Assembly: GCA_016203175.1 (NCBI GenBank)
Contig: JACQNH010000038.1
Location: 1-11,769, forward strand
DNA: 11,769 bases
Origin: Candidatus Woesearchaeota archaeon
Lineage (GTDB): Archaea; Nanobdellota; Nanobdellia; SCGC-AAA011-G17; JACQNH01
Direction of reading: 5' to 3'
Shown: piece after piece, positions 1 through 6,347 of the stretch
Numbering within the stretch: position 1 is the first letter of the stretch
Layout: each line of letters starts with the position of its first letter
The notes under the pieces: generated by a model
The model's input: only the letters and a program-made list of their open reading frames with translations
Databases searched by the model: none
What the model was told of the DNA's origin: nothing
Made by a program: the position numbers and the translations under genes

Positions 1-180
1 AATAAATCCTGTAAAAGATATTATATCTTTAACAACAAAATATACTTCATCTACAGATAGCTTCAGCTTATGTAATGCCACTGAAACAAATTCTGACAAA
101 ACTTGATTTGAGATGACTAATTTTATTTTTCTGTTCCAACATTGATTAATTAAACTCTCGGCTTTGATCTTTTTTATATT
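1..180 (-). pseudogene. 5'-truncated PIN-domain (VapC-like) gene fragment
   Basis: Read on the minus strand, positions 180 to 1 are open for 60 codons and run off the left edge. The translation contains KAESLINQ, then RKIKLVISNQVLSEF, then a helical stretch with LSVDEVYF. This is the usual middle of a small VapC-type PIN ribonuclease: the helix after strand 1, the second strand, and the helix carrying the second conserved acidic residue (E of SEF). The N-terminal strand with the first catalytic Asp (DTN/DTS) is missing. An in-frame TAA lies immediately upstream (about 181-183), and no start codon precedes the fragment. The break coincides with the edge of the duplicated GTPase 5' segment, so the gene was probably cut by that rearrangement. 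The C-terminal part lies outside the window. The PIN assignment rests on pattern recognition; the truncation is directly visible. Confidence 0.65.
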
Positions 181-185
181 TTACG

Positions 186-287
186 GAATAAAATTTACAA
201 GCCAAAACCTTTAAATCAGTTCAATTATATCTTTAAAATATGGCAACTAATGTAACTGTGGCTTACCAATTGGCACAGCATGAATTT
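186..287 (+). repeat. Direct repeat, copy 1: promoter and first 16 codons of the GTPase gene
   Basis: This segment matches 1255-1355. The 48 coding bases from ATG 240 encode MATNVTVAYQLAQHEF exactly as in the GTPase gene, with one synonymous difference (ACT versus ACC). Upstream, 17 bases (AAGCCAAAACCTTTAAA) containing the TATA-like box are identical. The rest of the leader has drifted and has a one-base length difference. After codon 16 the reading frame leaves the GTPase and stops at 303-305, giving a 21-residue ORF (240-305). The promoter box is 24-27 nt before the ATG, so this truncated copy could still be transcribed. I read it as a gene remnant, not as a functional peptide gene. Confidence 0.85.
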
Positions 288-305
288 TGCTCAAATTTAA
301 TGTAA

Positions 306-521
306 AAGTTCTTGTAAATCCTCCATCTTTTCCATAATTCATCCAATTTAGTTGTAATCTTTTCAAAAATATTGTAAGAACTACGAGGCTACTAAATAGT
401 GCAAAACAAAGTTTAAATATTTAAAGGGTATCCAACTTTATTTTCAAAGACAATAGGTGCCTTGCTTTAGCTGAAGAAGGATGTTACTAGTATCTTTCAG
501 GACATGATAATTTAGTGAAAA
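306..521. other. Probable relic sequence upstream of the PIN toxin
   Basis: I see no intact gene here. On the minus strand two overlapping frames stay open for roughly 35-50 codons between about 420 and 250. One contains KLDELWKRWRIYKNF, the other LTIFLKRLQLNWMNYGK; neither has a convincing start or a family I recognise. On the plus strand, pieces such as CLALAEEGCY end in stops shortly before the toxin and might be the tail of a lost co-directional antitoxin (a guess). A palindromic TTTAAATATTTAAA at 412-425 could be a TATA box on either strand and is the best candidate promoter for the toxin, about 100 nt downstream. Confidence 0.4.
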
Positions 522-932
522 ATGGCAGAAAATCTTTATTATTTTGATACCTCAATCTGGATAGACTTCTACGATAAAAGAGGTTATAATGGAGAAGTCG
601 CTAAAAAATTATTAGAAAAAATAATCCTCCAAGATGACTTTGTTCTAAGTTCAGATGTTGTTGCTATTGAATTAAAGAAACTTAGTTTTTCAAAATATGA
701 AATTAACCAGATTTTTAGTATTGCAAAACCTAATCATGTAAAAAAGATTCATTCAACAAAAAATCAACTTGAAGAAGCGAAAAGACTCGCTAAACAAAGA
801 AATATTCCTCTAAGCGATGCTCTTCATGCGATTCTCGCTCGCGATAATGGAGCACAACTTATTTCTCGAGACTGGGACTTTGAAAAATTAAAAGATATAA
901 CTTCAGCAAAGAAGCCGGAAGATTTAATCTAA
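522..932 (+). CDS. vapC: PIN-domain ribonuclease, VapC-type toxin
   Basis: A 136-residue protein, the usual size of a single PIN domain. The four acidic positions of the nuclease site are in place: D9 in FDTSIWID, E50 in VVAIELKK, D99 in PLSDALHA, and D117 (with D119) in SRDWDFE. PIN toxins cleave RNA with Mg2+ or Mn2+ and are neutralised by a cognate antitoxin. The start at 522 is the only ATG before the conserved DTS strand. There is no good ribosome binding site and no TATA box at -27, so transcription may begin further upstream (candidate box 412-425). The 3' end overlaps the RHH gene on the other strand by 9 nt. All catalytic residues are present, so I expect an active enzyme; its RNA target cannot be read from sequence. 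Confidence 0.87.
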   Translation: MAENLYYFDTSIWIDFYDKRGYNGEVAKKLLEKIILQDDFVLSSDVVAIELKKLSFSKYEINQIFSIAKPNHVKKIHSTKNQLEEAKRLAKQRNIPLSDALHAILARDNGAQLISRDWDFEKLKDITSAKKPEDLI

Positions 933-1199
933 CTCTACACCGAGTTCTTTAGCAATATCCCTCACCGCTTCTTTCCCTGCTCTATGAACATCTTCATCAG
1001 TAATTTTTCGACCTTTCTTTAAACCATTACCATAGGCTTGTTCTAAACGTAACAACGCCTTTCGTTTCTCTAACTCATGGACCTTATCTCTCACAGCTTC
1101 ACGAATGAACTCTGTTTTAGTTGCATACCTATTTTCCACCATGACTTCTTCCAGCTCTTGAACAAAATTCTTTTCGAATCTAATTGATATCGTTTCCAT
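924..1199 (-). CDS. Ribbon-helix-helix (CopG/ParD-like) antitoxin
   Basis: A 91-residue protein. Residues 1-47 look like an RHH DNA-binding domain: an N-terminal strand METISIRF, then two helices with the pattern YATKTEFIREAVRDKV around residues 25-40. The C-terminal half is charged and helical (KRKALLRLEQAYG, then TDEDVHRAGKEA), as expected for a toxin-binding tail. RHH antitoxins dimerise, repress their own promoter and block the toxin. A 15-base palindrome (1212-1226) sits between the start codon and the TATA-like box, which supports autorepression. The gene is convergent with the PIN toxin instead of preceding it in one operon; that it is the toxin's true partner is inferred from adjacency and the 9-nt overlap. 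The TATA box about 27-29 nt before the ATG suggests a leaderless message. Confidence 0.83.
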   Translation of the reverse strand: METISIRFEKNFVQELEEVMVENRYATKTEFIREAVRDKVHELEKRKALLRLEQAYGNGLKKGRKITDEDVHRAGKEAVRDIAKELGVELD

Positions 1200-1211
1200 T
1201 GTAATGCATAG

Positions 1212-1226
1212 TATTACTTAGTAATA
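1212..1226. promoter_or_regulatory. Palindromic operator of the antitoxin promoter
   Basis: TATTACTTAGTAATA is a perfect palindrome around a central T. A partial second site, GTAAT-N7-ATTAC (1201-1217), overlaps it and reuses the same half-site. Both lie between the antitoxin start (1199) and its TATA-like box on the minus strand (about 1224-1232, TTTATATAT). Short inverted half-sites in this position are typical binding sites of RHH repressors. The binding itself is inferred. Confidence 0.55.
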
Positions 1227-1254
1227 TATAAAGATTTCGGATTTTAACTACACA

Positions 1255-1355
1255 GAATAAGATTTGTAAGCCAAAACCTTTAAAATTTAACTTAACTTTA
1301 AGATTTTATGGCAACTAATGTAACCGTGGCTTACCAATTGGCACAGCATGAATTT
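1255..1355 (+). repeat. Direct repeat, copy 2: native GTPase promoter and gene start
   Basis: The functional counterpart of the repeat at 186-287. It contains the TATA-like box (about 1278-1287, CTTTAAAATT) 26 nt before ATG 1308, giving a predicted leaderless transcript. The first 16 codons match copy 1. The two copies are about 1.07 kb apart and enclose the PIN/RHH pair. Confidence 0.8.
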
Positions 1356-2153
1356 GTTAATGCTAAAACTAATGAAGAAAAGCTAATCACACTAAAAAAG
1401 ATGCTTTCTACAGCTCCAGGACATAAAGGAGCAGAGACACTAAGGGCTGATATAAGAAAAAAAATTGTTAAATACAAAGGGCTATTGTCAAAAGAAAAAG
1501 CTCAAAAGAAAAAAGGTGGAAAACATGGTTTCAGTTTAAAAAAAGAAGGCTCAGCAACTGTTTGTCTTGTAGGAACAACAAATACAGGTAAAAGTTATAT
1601 TCTCAACAACTTAACAAATTCCAATGTTGAAGTTTCTGAATCACCATTTACAACTAAAAAACCAGGAATTGGCATGATGGATTATTCTGGAATAAAAATT
1701 CAAATTGTAGAACTTCCATCTATAGTTGAAAATTATGCTGAAAAAGAAAGTGGTTCTGCTTTCATATCAATAATGAAACAAGTAGAATTGTTAGTTATCT
1801 TTTTTAATACCTCAGAAGAAAAAAGGTTAATCGATAGTGAATTAACAAAAAACGATGTTAATACTAGACAGACTGTTTTTAAAGATGAGACTAGCATAAG
1901 GGATTTAATTTGGATAAACATTGGTTTAATTAAAGTTTTTACAAAGCAATCTGGTAAAAAAGCTGAAGAAAAAGCAATAGCATTAAAAGTTGGTTCAACA
2001 ATAAAAAATCTAGCTGAGTTTGTGCATAAAGATTTTTTAAAAAAGTTTAAGTACGCAAAGATATGGGGTAAAAGTGCTAAATTCAATGGGCAAACTGTTG
2101 GTCTAAATCATAAATTGGAAGACAATGATGTTGTAGAGATTCATACTAAGTAA
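1308..2153 (+). CDS. DRG/Obg-like GTPase with C-terminal TGS domain, short form lacking G4
   Basis: 281 residues. Residues 1-80 are the helical, Lys-rich N-terminal region of archaeal/eukaryotic DRG proteins (TAPGHKGAETLRADIRKKI). The P-loop GTTNTGKS is at 89-96 and switch I has SPFTTKKPG at 112-120. Where DRG proteins carry DLPG, this one has ELPS (135-138), so the usual Asp and Gly of G3 are changed. The TGS domain fills about 205-281 with the familiar LIKVFTK, FVHKDFLKKFKYAKIWGKS and DNDVVEIHT. DRG proteins are about 365 residues; the missing portion is the C-terminal half of the G domain, including NKxD (G4) and G5. Family members bind ribosomes or translation partners. Nucleotide specificity, and perhaps hydrolysis, should be altered here. 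The frame is intact and the TGS domain well conserved, so it is probably functional. The stop directly abuts the convergent aminotransferase gene. Confidence 0.82.
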   Translation: MATNVTVAYQLAQHEFVNAKTNEEKLITLKKMLSTAPGHKGAETLRADIRKKIVKYKGLLSKEKAQKKKGGKHGFSLKKEGSATVCLVGTTNTGKSYILNNLTNSNVEVSESPFTTKKPGIGMMDYSGIKIQIVELPSIVENYAEKESGSAFISIMKQVELLVIFFNTSEEKRLIDSELTKNDVNTRQTVFKDETSIRDLIWINIGLIKVFTKQSGKKAEEKAIALKVGSTIKNLAEFVHKDFLKKFKYAKIWGKSAKFNGQTVGLNHKLEDNDVVEIHTK

Positions 2154-3314
2154 CTATTTTAGATATTTTTCAATCCTGTTCATTGCCTCTTTTATTAAAG
2201 GTAATTTAGCAGCATAAGAACATCTAATATATCCTTCACCATGCCTTCCAAATTCAGAACCAGGCACAACTGCAACCTTAGCTTTTTTTAATAAATCTAA
2301 AGCAAAATCATGGCTATTTTTTTTAGTTACATCTTTAATATTCGAAAATGTATAAAAAGCACCATTTGGTATTTTAGTTCTTAAACCAATTTCATTTAAT
2401 TTTTTAACAATAAACCTTCTTCTTTCATCGTACTCTTTCCTCATTGCTTCTATGTACATATTAGACATTTTCAATGCTTCTAATCCAACTAATTGAGATA
2501 TTGTTGGTGGAGAAAGAGTCATATATTGTGCAGTTTTTGCCATTGCATCTGTTAAATCTTTTGGTCCAACTGCATAACCTAACCTAAAACCGCACATTGC
2601 ATAACTTTTTGAAAAAGTGTAAAATGAAACTACATAATCTTCCATACCATTCAAAGAGCCCATTGAAAAATGTTTTTTGTCATAAACTAATCTTTCATAA
2701 GCCTCATCACAAAAAATATATAAATCATATTCTCTAGCAATATCAGCAATCTCTTCAAGAATTTTTTTAGATATTACATTCCCGGTTGGATTTGATGGTG
2801 TATTAATTAAAATAACCTGAGTTTTTTTATTTATTGCTTCTTTGATTTTATCAGGTTCAATTTCAAAATTATTTTCTTCTTTTAATCTTACATAAACTGG
2901 ATTTGCATTAACTAATTCTATTGCTGGAATGTAACCTAAATATCCTGGATTTGATAGTATTATTTCTTCTGACGGGTCTAAAGTTGATAATAAACCTGCA
3001 AAAATTGCCTCCTGCGATCCACATGTAACTAAAATATTTTCTTTTCTAGCATTAATCTTATTTTCTTTTCTTAATTTTTTAATTATGGCCTCTTTTAAGT
3101 CGCTTCTTCCAGAATGAGATGAGTAATGTGATAACTGGTTTTTTTTATAATTTAAAGCTGCTTTTTTAACAGCTTCTATAATAGGTTTAGGGGCATCAAA
3201 ATCAGGTTCTCCAACACTTATTGAAATAATCTCTTTATGCTCAGATGCAATCTCAGATAGCATACCTAACATACTATCTGGCAGTTCTTGTTCTCTTTCA
3301 GAAATCTGTTTCAT
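2154..3314 (-). CDS. Class I/II PLP-dependent aminotransferase (AspC-like)
   Basis: A 386-residue fold-type I aminotransferase, normal length. Visible motifs in order are SVGEPDFD (33-40), CGSQEAI (98-104), the cofactor-binding Asn in NTPSNPTG (N175), the pyridine-nitrogen Asp in FCDEAYERL (D203), the Schiff-base lysine in TFSKSYAMCGFRLGY (K236), and the substrate carboxylate-binding Arg in YIRCSYA (R364). It should swap amino groups between an amino acid and a 2-oxo acid; aspartate or aromatic substrates are most likely, but specificity cannot be fixed from sequence. On the minus strand GAGG (3320-3323) sits 5 nt before the ATG, and a TATA-like box lies at about 3349-3358, giving a short leader with a Shine-Dalgarno site. 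That makes it one of the few genes here with such a leader. It ends tail-to-tail against the GTPase with no gap. Confidence 0.9.
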   Translation of the reverse strand: MKQISEREQELPDSMLGMLSEIASEHKEIISISVGEPDFDAPKPIIEAVKKAALNYKKNQLSHYSSHSGRSDLKEAIIKKLRKENKINARKENILVTCGSQEAIFAGLLSTLDPSEEIILSNPGYLGYIPAIELVNANPVYVRLKEENNFEIEPDKIKEAINKKTQVILINTPSNPTGNVISKKILEEIADIAREYDLYIFCDEAYERLVYDKKHFSMGSLNGMEDYVVSFYTFSKSYAMCGFRLGYAVGPKDLTDAMAKTAQYMTLSPPTISQLVGLEALKMSNMYIEAMRKEYDERRRFIVKKLNEIGLRTKIPNGAFYTFSNIKDVTKKNSHDFALDLLKKAKVAVVPGSEFGRHGEGYIRCSYAAKLPLIKEAMNRIEKYLK

Positions 3315-3413
3315 TTTAACCTCTTTTAGTTTATTTATTCTTTTGCCAATTATAAATATTTTGTTTATTCTTAATTATATATTTTGAATGCGTTATTTTA
3401 AATTATGAATATT

Positions 3414-3423
3414 CTTATAAATT
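3414..3423 (+). promoter_or_regulatory. TATA-like box of the kinase-deaminase gene
   Basis: CTTATAAATT is centred about 25 nt before ATG 3443. This spacing fits a leaderless transcript starting at that ATG and argues against the upstream in-frame TTG at 3428. The divergent aminotransferase promoter shares the same short intergenic region. Confidence 0.55.
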
Positions 3424-3442
3424 AAGTTTGATCATTTGTTTT

Positions 3443-4441
3443 ATGACTCAAAGAATTTTGGCTGTAGTTGGAATGCCTGGTTCTGGAAAAGGAGAAGTTA
3501 CTACCTATTTAGAGAATTTTCATAATTATAGTAAGGTATATTTTGGAGGCGTTACATTAGATACGCTAAATGAAGCAGGTTTAGAGGTTAATGAGGAAAA
3601 TGAGAGGAAAATGAGAGAAAACTTACGAGCAGAACATGGGATGGCAGTTTATGCAAAGCTTAGCCTTCCGAAAATTCAAAAATATCTTGAAGAAGGTAAG
3701 AATACTGTTATAGATGGGTTGTATAGTTGGGAGGAATTAAAATTTTTGAGAGAGAATGTAAATGATCTAAGGGTGATTGCAGTAATTGCTTCTAGAAATA
3801 TTCGTTACGAAAGGCTTTCTAAAAGACCTATAAGACCATTAACTTTGGAGCAGGTTATTTCAAGAGATAATTCACAAATAGAAAATTTAAATCAAGGTGG
3901 CCCTATATCCTATGCAGATCATTATATTCAAAATGAGTTTAGTATACCTGAGCTACATAATAGCATTAATAAAATTTTAGGAATTAAAAGAAGACCAAGC
4001 TGGGATAATTATTTTATGAATGTTGCGAATGTTATCTCTACAAGAGGAACTTGTGATAGAAAATATGTCGGAGCTGTTATTGTAGATCCAAAACATCAAA
4101 TTTTAACAACAGGTTATAACGGAAGTATTTCTGGGCAACCACATTGTAGTCAAGTTGGACATAAAATGGTTAATGATCATTGTGTAAGAACAATTCATGC
4201 AGAAGAGAATGCCCTTTTACAGGCGGCAAAGGTCGGTGTTTCTTTGGAAGGAGGAATTCTATATAGCACAGCTAGTCCATGTTGGAACTGTTTTAGAGGA
4301 ATAGCAAGGGTTGGAATAAAAAGAATAGTTTTTGGTGAAATGTATAGGGATAAAGAAATTAAGGATAATGCTGATAATTGTGGTATTGAATTAGTAGACT
4401 TTAGTAAATTACCTTCTGATAAACTATGGGAAGTGGATTAG
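3443..4441 (+). CDS. Fusion of a UPF0200-like P-loop kinase and a dCMP deaminase
   Basis: 332 residues from ATG 3443; an in-frame TTG at 3428 would add five residues but lacks promoter support. Residues 1-175 are a P-loop nucleoside-kinase-like domain: ILAVVGMPGSGKGE with the Walker A motif at 10-17, a TVIDGLYSW strand near 88-96, and an Arg-rich lid region (SKRPIRP). It resembles archaeal UPF0200/dephospho-CoA-kinase-like proteins. Residues 185-332 are a ComEB/dCMP-deaminase-type domain. Zinc ligands H252 (in HAEEN) and C280/C283 (SPCWNC) are present, with E254 as the proton shuttle. Extra Cys/His residues (C204, H234, C235, C247) fit the second, structural zinc of this family. dCMP deaminase makes dUMP for thymidylate synthesis. 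The kinase substrate is unknown; a pyrimidine nucleotide is suggested by the fusion and by pyrG next door, which its 3' end overlaps by 4 nt. Confidence 0.83.
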   Translation: MTQRILAVVGMPGSGKGEVTTYLENFHNYSKVYFGGVTLDTLNEAGLEVNEENERKMRENLRAEHGMAVYAKLSLPKIQKYLEEGKNTVIDGLYSWEELKFLRENVNDLRVIAVIASRNIRYERLSKRPIRPLTLEQVISRDNSQIENLNQGGPISYADHYIQNEFSIPELHNSINKILGIKRRPSWDNYFMNVANVISTRGTCDRKYVGAVIVDPKHQILTTGYNGSISGQPHCSQVGHKMVNDHCVRTIHAEENALLQAAKVGVSLEGGILYSTASPCWNCFRGIARVGIKRIVFGEMYRDKEIKDNADNCGIELVDFSKLPSDKLWEVD

Positions 4442-6126
4442 CCTATACAAGCCTTAACAAAACCATAAAAAAGTGGATTTGGTTTTAATAACGATGAAGT
4501 AAATTCAGGATGCGATTGTGTTGCCAAAAAATTATCCCCAATTTCGATAAATTCCATTAATCTTGTTCCATCTTTTCTTTCATGATAACCAGAGAAAACC
4601 ATTCCATTTTTTTCAAGTTCATTAATAAATTTAGGATTAACTTCATATCTATGCCTGTGTTTTTCTAATATTAAATCACCTTTACAATTTCCTAAAGTAT
4701 TTTCATTAAGATTATTTAATTTTAATTTATCTTCCTCTATTCTACCTAATTCTTTATACAAATTATAAATTTTACTTCCTTCTTTCAAGATACAAGCATA
4801 AGCTCCCAACCTCATTGTTCCTCCCTTGCTTTTAATTTTCTTCTGATCAGGCATAATATCAATTACAGGAAAATTTGTACTTTTAGAAACTTCTGTTGTA
4901 TGAGCATCTTTCATTCCACAAACATTTCTTGCAAATTCAACAATAGCTAATTGCAAGCCATAACATAAACCCAAATAAGGAATTTTATTGACCCTTGCAA
5001 AATTTATAGCCTTTATTTTACCTTCTACACCAGATTCACCAAAACCACCAGGAACTATAATGCCTTTATACTCCTTTAAATTTTCAATGCTTTCAGGATG
5101 TTTCTCAAAAGTTTTAGAATCAATCCACTCAATCTCTAATTCAGTAGAAAACTGAGCAGCAGCATGAGTTAAAGCCTCATTAATAGACATATAAGAATCT
5201 TTTAGAGTATAATTCCCAATATCCAAATATTTTCCAACAATTGCAATCTTAATACTTTTCTTAGGATTTTCTATATTATCAACTAGAAATTTCCATTTAC
5301 TCCAGTCAGGTACCTTTAATGGTTTTAAGTTTAATTTATTTAAAATTTTTATCCCTAAATCCTCTTTCTCAAAATTTAATGGAATAGAATAAATACTCTT
5401 TTTGATATCAGGAGCAGAAATAACATAATCCTTGCTTATATTTGCATATGTTTCAATCTTTCTTCTTCTCACATCATCTAACGGTTCTTTTGCTCTGCAT
5501 AATATAACATCAGGAAATATCCCGGATTCGGTTAATAAACGGATAGCAGTTTGTGTTGGTTTAGTCTTCATTTCATTTATATGGGAGGGTATTGGTAAAT
5601 ATGTAATTAAAACATGAACAAAATTTCCTTCACCGAATTCTCTTTCTAAGCTTTTAACAGCAAATAGAAATGGTATATTTTCATAATCCCCAATAGTCCC
5701 ACCAATCTCAATTAAGGTGATATCGTAATCTTTACTAGACTCTAAAATCCTGTTTTTAATCTCATTAGGAACATGAGGAATAAATTGAACAGTTTCCCCT
5801 AAAAAATCCCCTCTTCTTTCTTTTTCAATTATTGCTTTGTATATCTGTCCAGTTGTTATGTTATTTGCTCTTGGAATTTCTTGGCCTAAAAATCTTTCAT
5901 AATTCCCTAAATCTTGATCTATTTCCCCCCCATCAGCTGTTACCCATACTTCACCATGCTCAGTAGGTCTTAAAGTTCCAGCATCAATATTAATATAAGG
6001 ATCAATTTTTATGGCAGTTGTTTTATAGCCATATTCTTGAAGAATCTTCCCAATAGAAGCAGTAGCAACCCCTTTACCCACACCTGACATTACACCCCCT
6101 GTAACAACTATAAACTTTTTCTCCAT
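4438..6126 (-). CDS. pyrG: CTP synthase (glutamine-hydrolysing)
   Basis: 562 residues, slightly longer than the usual 530-550. The N-terminal amidoligase domain (about 1-275) has the ATP loop TGGVMSGVGKG (9-19), the UTP/Mg region HGEVWVTADGGEIDQDLGNY (57-76) and IEIGGTIGD (139-147) with the metal-binding Glu. The C-terminal class I glutaminase domain (about 290-562) has the oxyanion strand PGGFG, the nucleophile C388 in LGLCYGLQLA, and the H539/E541 pair in SHPEF. It converts UTP, ATP and glutamine to CTP in the cytoplasm. A TATA-like box at about 6151-6160 lies near -30 from the ATG, so a leaderless message is likely even though two small genes precede it on the same strand. It is convergent with, and overlaps by 4 nt, the kinase-deaminase gene. 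All catalytic residues are present. Confidence 0.96.
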   Translation of the reverse strand: MEKKFIVVTGGVMSGVGKGVATASIGKILQEYGYKTTAIKIDPYINIDAGTLRPTEHGEVWVTADGGEIDQDLGNYERFLGQEIPRANNITTGQIYKAIIEKERRGDFLGETVQFIPHVPNEIKNRILESSKDYDITLIEIGGTIGDYENIPFLFAVKSLEREFGEGNFVHVLITYLPIPSHINEMKTKPTQTAIRLLTESGIFPDVILCRAKEPLDDVRRRKIETYANISKDYVISAPDIKKSIYSIPLNFEKEDLGIKILNKLNLKPLKVPDWSKWKFLVDNIENPKKSIKIAIVGKYLDIGNYTLKDSYMSINEALTHAAAQFSTELEIEWIDSKTFEKHPESIENLKEYKGIIVPGGFGESGVEGKIKAINFARVNKIPYLGLCYGLQLAIVEFARNVCGMKDAHTTEVSKSTNFPVIDIMPDQKKIKSKGGTMRLGAYACILKEGSKIYNLYKELGRIEEDKLKLNNLNENTLGNCKGDLILEKHRHRYEVNPKFINELEKNGMVFSGYHERKDGTRLMEFIEIGDNFLATQSHPEFTSSLLKPNPLFYGFVKACIG

Positions 6127-6150
6127 TAATTTTTTTAAACAGGGCTTTTT

Positions 6151-6160
6151 TTAATATATT
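6151..6160 (-). promoter_or_regulatory. TATA-like box of pyrG
   Basis: On the minus strand AATATATTAA is centred about 29-30 nt before the pyrG start at 6126. No ribosome binding site is seen, in line with leaderless initiation. It lies in the 59-nt gap after the small Cys-rich gene. Confidence 0.45.
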
Positions 6161-6185
6161 TGTGTTCTCTAAAATATATTTTTAG

Positions 6186-6311
6186 CTAATGCCTACTGGG
6201 ATTTATCTTTTTCAGTTCTTCTTCACAATTCTTGCACAGATAAGGATTAAATATCCCTCTTTCATCTATTACACTGTTGCAAGCAATGCATCTTTCATAA
6301 TCACTATCCAT
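6186..6311 (-). CDS. Small zinc-ribbon-like protein (CxxC-N14-CxxC), 41 residues
   Basis: An ORF of 41 codons plus TAG. It encodes CIAC (C8, C11) and CKNC (C26, C29), separated by 14 residues, followed by a charged helix EEELKKINPSR. Two CxxC knuckles with this spacing make a plausible four-cysteine zinc site. Upstream on the minus strand is GGGAGGTTGG ending 8-9 nt before the ATG, a strong Shine-Dalgarno sequence unlike most genes in the window. It begins 36 nt after the stop of the 48-residue gene, so the two are probably one transcript. The function is unknown; tiny zinc-ribbon proteins may bind nucleic acid or a partner protein. Cysteine pairing, the start signal and the operon position make chance unlikely. 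Confidence 0.72.
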   Translation of the reverse strand: MDSDYERCIACNSVIDERGIFNPYLCKNCEEELKKINPSRH

Positions 6312-6347
6312 TTTATACTCCAACCTCCCTCTTTTTGTTTTTAATGT

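Noticed and set aside
240..305. 21-residue ORF starting with the GTPase N-terminus as a functional peptide gene
   Set aside because: It consists of 16 copied residues and a short random tail; a truncated duplicate explains it better, although its promoter box is intact.
1733..2086. 117-codon minus-strand ORF inside the GTPase gene
   Set aside because: It is the shadow of a well-conserved TGS-domain coding region, with Ser/Phe/Leu-rich composition and no motif.
3428..3442. TTG start for the kinase-deaminase protein
   Set aside because: The TATA-like box spacing fits ATG 3443, and the extra five residues precede the P-loop strand without need.
5432..5617. 61-codon plus-strand ORF inside pyrG
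   Set aside because: Antisense to the conserved amidoligase domain, with no start signal or recognisable domain.
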